64,000 nucleotides of DNA, from positions 80,920,169-80,984,168 of the forward strand of contig CM041292.1 of the NCBI GenBank assembly GCA_023052935.1. Direction: 5' to 3'. Each line of letters opens with the position of its first letter. The stretch's first letter is position 1. This document shows positions 1 to 10,629 of this stretch, piece by piece. The position numbers and the translations under genes were made by a program. Source of the DNA: Piezodorus guildinii (taxonomy: Eukaryota; Arthropoda; Insecta; Hemiptera; Pentatomidae). Under the pieces are notes generated by a model. That model did not search any database. It was not told the origin of the DNA and saw nothing but the letters and a program-made list of their open reading frames with translations.

Positions 1-152
1 CTGAGAAAAGGAGCAGAGTGCAGTTAACATGAACTGAAGGGCAAGATTGTCTTCGGAGCATGAAGGTAACATGTTTGTATTTGTATTGATTCACCAGTTG
101 TTGTGCCAGCATTCGATTAAAGAAAGGTGTCTTTGGAGGTTTCATTAACCAA

Positions 153-189
153 CTACAGTCCACCACTCTACCAACTGAGCTACCAGAGG
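153..189 (-). pseudogene. tRNA-Tyr-like 5' half (pseudogene or SINE head)
   Basis: Read on the minus strand this matches the 5' half of a eukaryotic tRNA-Tyr: a D-arm/A-box TAGCTCAGTTGG, the stretch GTAGAGTGGTGGACTGTAG and a GTA anticodon at the usual place. After the anticodon the sequence no longer follows a tRNA: I see no T-arm or 3' acceptor half. It directly abuts the RTE-type fragment that follows. It is best read as a broken tRNA gene or the head of a tRNA-derived retroposon, not a functional tRNA. Confidence 0.45.
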
Positions 190-745
190 TGATCCAGGAA
201 GAAATAAAGCCCCGGTTAAAGGTGGGAAATGCATGTTATTATTCAGTTGCTAAGTTACTTAGCTCACAGCTTCTATCTAAAAACTTATAAGGTTAGAATT
301 TTATAAAACTATTATTCTTCCAACGGTTCTTTACAGATGTGAAACGTGGTCGCTTACTTTGAAGGATGAAAAACGGCTTGAGGTACTGCATAAAATATTT
401 GGTCCGAAGAGAGATGAGGGCACTGGGGAGTTCAGAAGGTTGCACAACGCGGAATTGCGGAACTTGTATCCTGTGAATATAATTGAGTTGATAGCGTCGC
501 GGAGACTCAAATGAGCGAGTAAAATTATTGGGCTCGTGAGGAACGGATTCCGAGAAAGTTGGTATTTGCTAATCCGACTGGTAGGCGTCCGAAAGGTAGG
601 CCGAAGCGTCGATGGGAGGATTGCGTTAAGGCTGATCTTGGGGGCTTGGGCTTGAACGGAGAACATTGGACGAGTCTGTGTAGACGGAATATGGTGGTAT
701 CGGCATCGAACCTTCGGTTTCTTTAATCCTATTGTTATTGTTATT
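190..745 (+). mobile_element. RTE-type non-LTR retrotransposon, 3' fragment (copy 1)
   Basis: The translated fragments match the region after the reverse transcriptase catalytic core seen in RTE/endonuclease-RT elements: a stretch like ACYYSVAKLLSS, then a 'LY.CETW.L' motif, then IFGPKR. It ends with a conserved C-terminal tail (GRRPKGRPKRRWEDCV-like, then NLRFL-stop). The frame is broken by small indels, so it is dead. The 3' end carries short TTATTG repeats, the usual simple-repeat tail of this class. The same family lies at 2725-3395 in the opposite orientation. Confidence 0.75.
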
Positions 746-759
746 GTCTTTGGAGGTTT

Positions 760-2720
760 AATGATGCACTTTCAGGATCTGAGTGATAGGATAGGACAAA
801 TGTGTCATCAGCGAATTATTTTTATTAAAATTGAGAGATGCCCAATTATTCACATCAGCCAAATTAATCGGTCATAACGATAATATAAGAAATTTTGAAA
901 ATTTATATTTTATCAATGAGGATAAAATCTACCTGATATAATATACAATGTACATACAATTTCATGATCCTTGGTGTAAAGAGTTTGATCAAAATCGTGC
1001 AAGCCGTTTCTATAATAATTGATATTGTCTAATAGGTGGAAATAATCAGGAGTAAGTCTGGGCATGGTTTGAGAGTTTATGCTTGCATTGATGATGCTGA
1101 TACTCACCTGATGATTTCTCACATGTTTGTGCCGATACTTATGAAAAATTAAAATATTGTTAGCCAGAATGACATGTATTATAATTTCAAAGCCGGCCAT
1201 AAAGAAACATAATTCAGTTAATAATATTCTTTGTATTCTCGCAATTTCATCACAACAGCAAATAATGCATCGGCACTGTGACGATCTCTATTGTGTTAGA
1301 GAAAATTTCAAAACTTAAAAATTTTGTGTGTATTATATACCAACATTACTTCTTACTAAATGAACAATCTTTATTTTATGATTATAATATTATTTAATTA
1401 TGTTTCTTTCTAGATTAAACAAACATTCCATAAATATAGTTTTTGATAAATATACAGATTAAGTTACTACAGTAAAACAGACTCTGTGGAATGTACACAT
1501 TGTAATATTTGCAATACTACTTAATGCAGAAGGATTTTTCCATTTTTAATTTTACAAGAATCATACTGTCATAATAATAGAGTTGTTCCAAAAAAAATTG
1601 ACCACCGGGAACTGTAGGAGCATCTACAGTACATTTGCACGTCTGTCGGGCAGCATTTTTAGAACCAATCAAAACTCATCTTGGAACAAACGTAATATAC
1701 TAATCGGTTATGATAATTATTATATGTTAATACAAGAATGTTAAGCGAAACCGTCATTTTCAAAGCATCTGTTCAACTGGTGTGGTAAGTACGCTTAAGC
1801 TCTTAATGTATCTATTACATTGTGTTATAGAAAACATATTTTTGTAGACGATTTACTTCAAAGAGTTTGAAGTTGTCATGGATAAGACACGTATCCCAAG
1901 TTGGAAGTTTTTAGTGAAATTTAAATTTAAAAAACAAACAAACAGTATATTTGTATTGTTAAACCACATCGGGATCATCAAGTTAAGGAGAAAGGCACTG
2001 GTAATTGGCATAGTAAGTTAAGTAAAATTTTATATCTGGTTTTTTATATTCTTTACATCTCCGGCCATGAATCACATCTATGAAAAAAAGAAAATTATAT
2101 TTGAATGCTCTTTAAAATCCTATATAGTTAAGAATAATTGAAACTAAAAGTTTAAATCATAGCCTTGAATTTTTCATAAAAAATAGATTAGTTTTAGGAA
2201 TTTTGTAATATTTAAGTATAACCTTCACATAGATCGGAAATGATACATTTAATTGTTAACATGAAAAATTGAAGGCTGTGGTAGTATAATTTTTAAGCAT
2301 TTAGCTTCATTTTTTTTGTAATACTTTCAGTGAGATTAAAACTACAAAAAATTCATCAAAACCAAAATGTTTTATTACAGGAAAGCTAACCGGAATTAAT
2401 ATAATTACCATAAAAAAACGTTCTTCTTCCTAACCTTAAACTATAAACTTTTCTAAGGAGCTTTCTACAAGTAGTTGAAATATTCAAATCCGAAGCTTGT
2501 CAACGAATATGAAAAGAATAAAGAAAATTTTTGTTGTGAGGTTTAATAATTAAGTGTCTAAACACAAGTGTCAAATATTTGAAGAAACTGAATTTTCGAG
2601 AAACTGAGTAATTCACATTGTTGGATTTATCTAGCTTGATGTGGGTGTATATAATATCTATAATCTATAATAATAATGTATATAATATCTAAAGGCATAC
2701 CTTTGTATATTATATAATAA
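760..2720. other. No recognised gene
   Basis: AT-rich sequence with only short chance frames. I see no splice-bounded coding exon, RNA gene or clear mobile-element end here. Confidence 0.5.
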
Positions 2721-2724
2721 TAAT

Positions 2725-3395
2725 AGGCTTACCGAACCCGAAGGTTCGATGCCGATACCACCAAATTCCGCCTACACAAACTCGTCCAATGTTCACTGTT
2801 CAGGCCCAAGCCTCCGAGATCAAGGCAATCCTCTCATCGACGCTTCGGCCTACCTTTCGGACGCCTATCAGTCGGATCAGCGAATACCAAGTTTCTAGGA
2901 ATCCGTTCCTCACCGAGCCCAACAATTTTACTCACCCATTTGAGTCTCCGCGATGCTATCCACTCAATTATATTCACAGGGTACAAGCTCCGCAATTCCG
3001 CGTTGTGCAACCTTCTAAACTTCCCAGTGGCCTCATATCTCTCTTTGGACCAAATATTTTACGCAGTAGCTTATTTTTGAAAACCTTAAGCCTTTGTTCA
3101 TCATTCAAAGTAAGCGGCCACGTTTCACATCCGTAAAGAACCGTCGGAATAATAATAGTTTTATAAATTCTAACCTTTAAGTTTTTAGATAAAAGCCGCG
3201 AGCTAAGTAACTTAGCAACTGAGTAATAACACGCATTTCCCACCTTTAAACGGGACTTTATTTCTACCTGGATTTCGTTTTTTCTTTTTATCATTGAACC
3301 TAAATAGTTGAATTTCTCTACGTGTTCAAAAGTATGCCCTGATATACCAATATCTCCAAAATCGCCACCGTTTCGATAGATATTATACATATTAC
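2725..3395 (-). mobile_element. RTE-type non-LTR retrotransposon, 3' fragment (copy 2)
   Basis: This is the same family as 190-745 and better preserved. On the minus strand an open frame (3576 to 2974) encodes FEHVEKFNYLGSMI, then SRLKVGNACYYSVAKLLSS, LYGCETWPLTLNDEQRLKVF and RKIFGPKRDM, which is the post-catalytic 'thumb' part of an RTE-type reverse transcriptase. A frameshift follows near 2974. The rest of the 3' region can be followed to 2725, where TAA-type repeats (TAATAATAATA) form the tail. The 5' side stops at a long AT microsatellite. Confidence 0.75.
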
Positions 3396-3396
3396 A

Positions 3397-3398
<2 letters not shown>

Positions 3399-3463
<65 letters not shown>
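3399..3463. repeat. (AT)n microsatellite
   Basis: About 65 bp of pure AT dinucleotide at the 5' border of the RTE fragment. It is read through by the open frame, giving an artificial Ile-Tyr run. Confidence 0.95.
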
Positions 3464-3465
<2 letters not shown>

Positions 3466-3611
3466 GTTATTATATTTGAGATATACTATATTTTTCTGTG
3501 TAGGTTTAAAAACATTAGTAGTGGTGTTTTTGTCTTTGTGGAAACAAAGTTTGTTATGTTTGTGGTATCGAAGCATTCCTATTTTATAACTGTGGGGATG
3601 AAGATCCTTTT

Positions 3612-3839
3612 TTACTTTATTAGGATATTTTCCTCGGTAAGTTGGAAATTGTGGAAGTTCACATTTTCTCCGTCTGGGTTGTAAAAAGTAAAGTTAGTCT
3701 TCGATTTAAGAACTTCAAAACGGATTCGGTCAATCAGCAGTTCTTTTTTGAGAAACAAGATAAAGAATAAATGGTTCTCAACATTATGTAACAAGTTAAT
3801 AGTGGGCTTACACTTATTTACTGCCTTGATTAATTCCAT
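3612..3839 (-). CDS. Unidentified 75-codon open frame
   Basis: A complete ATG-to-stop frame beginning MELIKAVNKCKPTINLLH and ending NFQLTEENILIK. The composition is less repetitive than most AT-rich chance frames here. It has no recognised domain, no signal peptide and no supporting splice context. It could be a relic of a mobile element, a small host exon or chance. Confidence 0.15.
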   Translation of the reverse strand: MELIKAVNKCKPTINLLHNVENHLFFILFLKKELLIDRIRFEVLKSKTNFTFYNPDGENVNFHNFQLTEENILIK

Positions 3840-5820
3840 TACTTACATTTTCGAAATGTGTCGGTGCAGTTTGGTTCTGTGGTCAGTTGATATTTATTTT
3901 TGAGCTTTCTTTGATATGTGATCAGGCGTCGATAGCTGCTGACCTGACCTCCTCCTTTCAGTGACTATTACTAAGTGCTGGGTTGTCCGTATCTATTTCC
4001 AATGTTCCACTCATAGACTGATCACCAATAAATTGATACTTACTTTACCATAATCATCTATTTTTTTATAATTGCCTCTACGTTTAATAATAAAAGTTCA
4101 TCCAAATTGCATTTTACTTGAAAAAAAAAAAAAAATGCATAAACCAATCTGTACAGAAAAGAGACACATTTGTTCACACAGTCGAGGGAACGCAAGGCTT
4201 TGTGAATACTTTGATGATTGTAAAAGACCTCTAGTAATAATATGATAGTATAATGTTAAAGTTTTTTAAGATTTAATAATTAAGTTTAATATATATATAT
4301 ATATATAAATAAACACATTAATAAGTAATACTTATTGTAATTGTGTGTCGACGTTTCGGCCTAAACGTTAAGTATATAAATATAATATGATACATAGTAC
4401 ACTTATATTATCACAGCTGTTAGTTTCAGAAGATATATATTGGTTTGAATTATTTTTGTTATTTGTCTTATTGTTTTCTTTTTTACTTATTATTATTCAC
4501 TGTATAATTCTTATTTTTTTAAATCTTCCTCTAAGACAGTAAAACTCACATTATTGTATTTCGTATTATCTCAACGGTACTTGTCTCAGGATAAATAATG
4601 AAATTATTATTATTATAAAAAACATATAAAAATCAGGCTTGAGTAATCGATTGGCGCATCTTATTTTTACCCCCAAAATACACTTAGTCATTAAAAAAAA
4701 AATAAAATAAAATGTGTGCGTGAGTGTGTATGAGTTTGTGTGTGTGTGTGTTTGTGAAATACAACTAGACTTTACTTTATTTGAGAGCTGAAATATAAAG
4801 CAAGAAATAAAAACCAATGTATACATACCTTACAGTCCAGTGGAAAGTTAGTACAATACAAAGTGGTGTTATGTGCTTTTGTAATACAAGATCCAGACGA
4901 AGATTTTAGATTTTCTACAGTTTTCTTTAAGATGCTATCTTAGAATTTAAAGCTTATACATCAATAAAATGAGGTTTTTATGTTGCGTGAGTGTGGGGTA
5001 ATGAAAATAAAAATAGTTTCAATTTTACTTTACGTTAATAATGATATTGCACTATTTTCAATTATTTTGTGGATATTAAGAAAAAAAAATTTGCATTTTA
5101 TTGCAGATACTAAACGTAATAGTCAATGCTTTTACCAATACTTTGCTCAGTAACAACTTTTTTATGATTGTTATGAATATCAAGAATTTGTTTTCTCTCT
5201 ATTTTAAACACTCATATAATTTTAATAGTATTAATTAATTTATAAACAATACCTTAGAAAGCTGGCTTTAAATATTCAAACTAATGGAAATCATAACTAT
5301 TTTTAAAGTATACTCACTTTAAATATGTGTAATACCGAAAAAACTTAATAATCGACTTACAAACTGCATATTTAAAAATTAAGAAATATATTAGCACGCA
5401 TCACTGAGCCTTAGCAATAGCAATATCCTTGAAACTTGAAACAATAACCTGAAATTTTATTAGAAACCCTTCCCTCCCCCTCATATTTACTTTGTCCTGG
5501 CTTTCCTCATGTTACTTCAAACCAATGAGTCGAACGAAAAAAAAGCGAAGAACGTATATATTTTCATTTAGTTCTACATCAAAAGTATTCCTCTAATAAA
5601 TTGGTTATACTTGCCTGTTTAGGGTAGAAGGGTAAAATTGATGAGCGTGGCTAAAAACTATTTTAATGCCACATATTAAATAAAATATCATGAAACTAGT
5701 AGGTTTTAGGATAAAAATAGTATACTGCATTAAATGAAGTTTCATTAGCTTTAATTTAAGAGGTAATAGAGGCCTCTAGTACTAATAGTTCTAGTGTATT
5801 AACAAAATTCGAGTTCACAA
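3840..5820. other. No recognised gene
   Basis: AT-rich sequence with a short AT run near 4288-4308, a poly-A run near 4122 and a GTTTCGGCC motif near 4350 that resembles Penelope-like repeats but lacks the partner core. No coding exon is supported. Confidence 0.5.
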
Positions 5821-5835
5821 ACAATTAACTTAGTA

Positions 5836-6181
5836 ATGAATGCAAGGAATTAGTCCGGGTGGCGGTCATTAAATGAAACAACTAAATAGTTTCAACTATT
5901 TATTATTTGCCAACGTTTCGACCCCCTTTGTGGGTCATCATCAGGGCTTTGAAACCCTTAACCGGCTGGCGAAGGTGAAACAGACTTAGGTCCCCTTTCT
6001 CGGCATCATCCTCCAGCTGCTCTCAGAACCCGACGGCCACCTCCTCTTCTTGTAGGTGGAACCCGACTCACTCCTCTTGAGGATAAAACTTGACTCACTC
6101 CTAGTTCGAATATGACTCTTCTAATTCCTAAGACCGGACTAATTCCTTGCATTAATTCTCAACGGTCAACTAATTACATCC
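5836..6181. mobile_element. Penelope-like short insertion with inverted ends and 15-bp TSD
   Basis: This 346-bp insertion is flanked by perfect 15-bp direct repeats ACAATTAACTTAGTA at 5821-5835 and 6182-6196. Its two ends are inverted copies of each other around the core GCAAGGAATTAGTCCGG. A TSD of 14-15 bp fits target-primed retrotransposition better than a cut-and-paste element. The interior holds a hammerhead-like motif (5889-5955). A smaller relative with the same ends lies at 43938-44073. Assignment to Penelope-like elements rests on the ribozyme-like motif; no reverse transcriptase is present. Confidence 0.55.
5889..5955 (-). ncRNA. Hammerhead-ribozyme-like motif (copy 1)
   Basis: On the minus strand: an outer stem GTTTCAA (5955-5949) pairs with TTGAAAC (5895-5889). 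An inner stem GCC pairs with GGC. The core CTGATGA (5944-5938) is followed by a stem-loop with GACCC/GGGTC, then GAAAC and GTT, the expected cleavage triplet position. This is the order of a type-I hammerhead with a minimal stem III, as known from Penelope-like elements. One extra U sits between CUGAUGA and stem II, so the fold may be degenerate and activity is not implied. Confidence 0.5.
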
Positions 6182-6269
6182 ACAATTAACTTAGTAGTTA
6201 GTAGACGAAACTCGCAGACAATACTAACGAAGAAAAGGCAACGAAGAATAAACTATCATATAGTGATAT

Positions 6270-7190
6270 TATACTTGCACCACTGCTATATATATTATAC
6301 TCGCACGACATACCAGACAGTTCAAACATCCTGACGGCAACATACGCAGACGACACTACAATCTTATCAAAACATGAGGATCATACTCAAGCCTCACTGA
6401 CTATACAACATCACTTACAAAAACTACAGAATTGGTGCAAGCTGTGGAAAACAAGATTAAACTGTGACAAATGCCAACATATGACATTTGCCCTAAGACG
6501 TGAAATCTGCCCAACAGTGTACGTCGATAATGTACCAATACCACGAACAGACAGTGCCAACTACCTAGGACTAACTTTTGACAGGAGAATGACTTGGGGC
6601 CCGCACATTAAGAAAAACGAAAGACATTAAACCAAAGAAGTAGATTACTGCACACACTACTCAGACGACAATCAAAACTAAAATTAAAACAGAGAATCTT
6701 GCTACCTACACATACTAAAACCAATATGGTCTTATGCCTCTCAAATCTTCGGAACTGCAAAATAGACTAACATACAAAGACTTCAAACTTTCCAGTCAAA
6801 AATACTTAGACGAATTACGCAAGCACCTTGGTATGTTTCAAACACAACTTAATACATTACACATGCCTACGGTCAGCGAATACATACGAACTCACTATTC
6901 TCGATTTCACAGCAAATTACTAGGACATTACAAACCTCTCATAGAACAAATGGCAACAACCAAAATGTCCAACAACATCAGGAGAAGACTGAAAAGGTCA
7001 TGGATAAGAGATCTTCTGTAATCTTTTGAATTAAAACATGCCACGGAAGAGATACCATGGGTATTGTCATCTTCCTCATGCCTGACATGCCCCTTTTTAT
7101 TGTATTATATCTGACAGAAAATCCACTGATTGTTTTTATGTACGTATAGACAGGTGTGGATAAAGAAATAAAGTTTAAAAAAAAAAAAAA
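6270..7190 (+). mobile_element. Jockey-type LINE, 5'-truncated, with poly-A and TSD
   Basis: Flanked by 12-bp direct repeats ATATAGTGATAT at 6258-6269 and 7191-7202, with a poly-A tail just before the second. The frame begins inside the reverse transcriptase: ILAPLLYILYSHDIP, then the catalytic box TYADDTTILS, then LNCDKCQHMTF and ANYLGLTFDRRMTWGPHIKK. Frameshifts interrupt it further on; the remaining C-terminal part is open as a 95-codon frame (6734-7021). AATAAA lies near 7165. Dead-on-arrival copy. Confidence 0.88.
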
Positions 7191-7439
7191 ATATAGTGAT
7201 ATGAGCATTTGTATTAACATTGGGTTACCAATGGTTAGTAAGATGAAATAAAACCAAAGGTACATATGTTTTGAAAAAAAACTAGTAATCAACTATTTAA
7301 GATTCATATCACATAAATTACTCTTCAATACAATCTTTAATATGAGTGGTATTTGGCATATTTAGGTCAAATAATTGCTAAGATATAAAACTAAATACAC
7401 ACCTGAAATGTTAAAAGAAGTTAACAACTTTTTGGTAAG

Positions 7440-7810
7440 TATTGTCATGTACAATATAAGCACCAAACTGGTCTCTACCCACCGACCTGCAGGACTTGCG
7501 AGGAACCTCTGACCGTAGAGCATACCATCCTGCACTGCGAGGCCTACAACGGTGCAGGAAGAGAATTCGACATTGGGAACAAGCTTGAAATAGTTCTTAG
7601 TGATTGTGAAATGTGTGTGCAAAAGTTACTAAAGTTTATGAAAAAATGTAAACTGTACAATTTCATCTAGTTCATTACACTATAAGACCAAATGTTTATA
7701 ATCTAACTTAATCTGATACATTGTTAACCATCATGAGTTAAAAATTAACTATGGATCATGCTAATGACCCTAAAAGGGTAGATATATTTTTTGTAAATAA
7801 ATAAATTACA
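7440..7810 (+). mobile_element. I/R1-type LINE 3' end with CCHC-like C-terminus
   Basis: A frame reading RTCEEPLTVEHTILHCEAY, followed by REFDIGNKLEIVLSD, ends with a stop near 7670. The C-x2-C...H...C spacing is the zinc-knuckle-like C-terminal motif of I/R1/Jockey-group elements that follows the reverse transcriptase/RNase H region. The non-coding tail runs to an A-rich TAAATAAATAAA end near 7806. It is 5'-truncated; no TSD was identified. Confidence 0.65.
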
Positions 7811-7892
7811 AACTATAACTGAACTTGTATCTGTGGGTAGACAATGAGAGACAATCCAGGAAGGTTTCTCGACTATTTCTACTTCCTCTTAG

Positions 7893-8415
7893 ATATATAA
7901 TAAGGAAAAGTATTGCGAACGTGAAACTTTTTTAATTATAGTTCTCACCTGAAACACACATTTTAATCCTTGAATCTAAAAGACCTAGTCCCGCTAAAAG
8001 GTTTGTGGGTGTGTGTGCTAAGTCTAGCTCAAACACGATAAGCGGTATAAAACGGAAATTTCAAATTTTAGAAGCTTATATGTATGAGACGTCAAATTTT
8101 AAAACATTATCAGCCCAAATGAAGAGATAATTTTTCTAAAACGTCTACAATGATTTTGATTAAAGCAAGCTATGTCAGCGTGAAATTTGATGGTCATTAA
8201 TATCACGTAGTTTTTATTCTAATTGAAAGATGAAAGGTAGGAAATACCGATATTTTAAATATTCTTCTTTGGAAGTATCTTAATTTTGTGTATACGAAAA
8301 AATTAACCATATCTTGTCAGCACTGATAAAAAATAGGTGAACATACAAGTTGAAGGAATTTGATAACCAACTAAAAAATAAAAGAGCAAAAGTTTTTTGT
8401 TTTTTTTTTCGAAAA
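7893..8415 (+). repeat. Rep-A dispersed repeat (diverged partial copy)
   Basis: It contains the Rep-A landmarks AAAGTATTGCGA, then TTTTAATCC / AGTCCCGC, a GT-rich core and AAATTTCAAATTTTAGA, in the same order as the better copies at 57095-58140 and 20833-22870. No coding capacity. Strongly diverged. Confidence 0.5.
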
Positions 8416-8539
8416 TACTGACCTCGTCCTACGAAATGATGGATTGAGGTGCACGTTGAAGAGAAAAGTGTATAGTATCCGGAAGGATACTTTAGAAGAA
8501 AGAAACCGACGGTGGGCTTCAAATCAAAAACGGAAGTAC

Positions 8540-8910
8540 TTTCTTGAATAAGTACTTCTCCGGCGTTCAGCCTCGTCTAAATGCAAAATGGGTCTCGCGA
8601 TTTCTCACAGGGTATTGGGGCTTCCAAGCCACACCATACCGACCCCTTATTTCCCAGCCGCGGAGTCCTGGAGCCTTCTGACTATGGTTTGTTAGCCTGC
8701 ACCACTTTTAAAGCTGAACGGAACGAACTGCTGAGGGAAACCGGACTAGTATGTCCACTCAAAGGAGGACGAAAAACCCCTATTTTAAAAATTTCGTGTA
8801 CGGGTGGAAAAGGGCTATGGGCCCAACTCATTTTAACATTTGGAGAAGCAAATACAGGAGGAGACCAGACATAGAAGGTCCTCCATACATAGAAATCGAT
8901 GTACTTAAAA
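8540..8910. other. GC-richer block, unclassified
   Basis: This block is visibly richer in GC than its surroundings and has an open frame of 97 codons (8581-8874, plus strand). The predicted protein has no domain I recognise and no splice context. It may be part of an unclassified mobile element. Confidence 0.25.
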
Positions 8911-9383
8911 TAAGTTAATTGGTAATATTAACCTGCTGGTATAATTCGCTAAGTGATGTTGTCATAACCAATATTCCATATTGTGCAAGGTATGGTGAAG
9001 AAATAAATAAATGTTGCACTTTAACCCGTTCAAGCTGGGGCGAATATCTACGTTCTTCCGTGAGGAGATATTTGTGTCTTAGCTTCTTATGCTTTAGTGG
9101 GCGGGGCGACACTGTTGCAAGTTCCAACGTGTTTTATGCGAGGTCACAACAATTCGGTGCTTCGAATACACTAAATGCGAGATTTAACAGTTTTTACTCA
9201 GTGTTTTCTTGAGCGCACACAGTTCTTGCATCAGAAGTAAAGGTACGTAAAATTATAGAATTTAAGAAAATTCTTTAAAAAGAGTTATCGAATGAAATTA
9301 GCCGATAAGAGTCCTTTAAAGTGGAATGTTGAAAGTTATAAAATATAAACTAAACCCTAATGCTTGTTAATTCCTACAACATA

Positions 9384-10279
9384 TTGGGTTGCGTCACATG
9401 AAATGTCCGTTTTCAAGTAAAGAATTTTTATAAAAAATACGATATGAAAACAAAATAATTTTATTCGAAGTATTTACCTTCTTTTTCTACACATTTTCCC
9501 AACGTGAACTTTTTATCCCCGAACTGATAAACTCTGAGCTTGGAAGTGAAACAAAATATGAAAAGGCACTTTTCACTTGATCATCATTTTCAAAAGTTTT
9601 CTTTGACGAAGTTGTCTAAATTCCTAAACAGGTGGTAATCTGTTCGAGACAAGTCGGGAGAATATGGTGGGTGCGAGAACTACGTAGCCCAGATCTTTCA
9701 ATTTTTGCACGGTATGTTTTGAACATGCCGCCAGTGAGATCATGAGGTACCCATGTATCGAGCTTTTTACTTTCCCAATACACTTTAAATGTCTGGAAAC
9801 GTTAGATGCACTTGCATTTAGTTGTGCTGAGAGTCCTTTAATTGTTTGGTAGGGGTTTCCTACTACTGTATGTTTGAGGACATCGTTGTCTATTACGGAC
9901 GAAAATCTTCCTCGGAGCAAGTTTTCTAAGTCGGTATCCCCAGCTGAAAATTAGCAAACCGACGGCGAATTGTCCGTTCATTAACACTCCCATCCCCAAA
10001 CGCCTTGCAAATATTCCTAGCGGCCTCAGCTGCTGAATGGCCGAGTTTAAACTCGTTCAAAAATATTACTTGAAAATCGCGTGTTTCCATGTTCATATTT
10101 GGAGGTATACTAAAAAGTGGAAAATTGATTGGGAAGCTAATGTTTATGATACAAAGGTAGAGGATTAGTAACTGTTTACTTTAAATATGTAAACATCAGA
10201 AGAAAACAACTGAGACCTGCAAAATCCTCTTTGTATTTCAGAAACTATAAAAACGGACATTTCATGTGAAACAACCCAA
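9384..10279 (-). mobile_element. Mariner element, internally deleted
   Basis: Terminal inverted repeats beginning TTGGGTTG and continuing into TCACATGAAATGTCCGTTTT are found at both ends. TA dinucleotides flank them at 9382-9383 and 10280-10281, the mariner target duplication. At 896 bp it is clearly shorter than the usual ~1.3 kb. The transposase (see 9461-10096) lacks its middle. The TIR family is the TTGGGTTG type also seen at 38711. Confidence 0.9.
9461..10096 (-). pseudogene. Mariner transposase pseudogene, catalytic centre deleted
   Basis: The minus-strand product starts MNMETRDFQVIFLNEF. It contains a helix-turn-helix region with the mariner signature AARNICKAFGDGSVNERTI RRRFANFQ; a frameshift near 9947 follows. 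The second DNA-binding half then reads RGRFSSVIDNDVLKH...NASASNVSRHL and WVPHDLT. The frame then jumps to the far C-terminal part (PDLSRTDYHLFRNL-like, then WEKCVEKEGKYFE-stop). The two upstream catalytic aspartates that normally lie between these parts are missing, consistent with an internal deletion of about 400 bp. It cannot encode an active enzyme. Confidence 0.85.
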
Positions 10280-10365
10280 TATAATTTTGATAAAAAAAAT
10301 AAAATAAACTTATTTTTTAAAGACTTATTTTATGAAAACAAGTGACTCGCCTTTGATGCATGTCA

Positions 10366-10490
10366 CACCACGGGATAGTTATGTCTGACCCACAAGTGGG
10401 TCATTCCGTCCCACGGAAAAGTCAAGTGTGACCCACCCCGTCCCCACGGAACAGACAAGCGTGACCCACCGGTGTGTCACGCCGGTGTGA
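10366..10490. repeat. GTGACCCAC / GTCCCACGGAA subterminal repeats
   Basis: Three partly degenerate tandem units combine a TGACCCAC box with a GTCCCACGGAA box. The first unit is also palindromic (TGACCCAC..GTGGGTCA). They sit just inside the putative right TTAA end at 10499. Confidence 0.7.
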
Positions 10491-10580
10491 ACGTGTTAAT
10501 CCACATCATTCGAAAATGCAATAATATATGCTACAAAAATGTTTTTGGATAATTAATAATTAATAAGAAAGTAAAAAAAT

Positions 10581-10584
<4 letters not shown>

Positions 10585-10621
<37 letters not shown>
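10585..10621. repeat. (AT)n microsatellite
   Basis: Uninterrupted AT dinucleotide run. Confidence 0.95.
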
Positions 10622-10624
<3 letters not shown>

Positions 10625-10629
10625 TAAAA

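Larger units (their letters stand above)
9021..10499. mobile_element. Possible piggyBac-like non-autonomous element (TTAA ends)
   Basis: The left end TTAACCCGTTCAAGCTGG and the right end, read inward, TTAACACGTTCACACCGG are similar inverted sequences starting at TTAA, the target of piggyBac-like elements. The right subterminal part (10366-10490) carries repeated GTGACCCAC motifs, as often seen in this group. No piggyBac transposase was found between the ends; the centre is occupied by an inserted mariner. The pairing of the two ends could be coincidental. Confidence 0.35.

Noticed and set aside
4340..4375. GTTTCGGCC motif resembling the hammerhead 3' core
   Set aside because: The reverse complement has GAAACGTC but no CUGANGA partner within reach.
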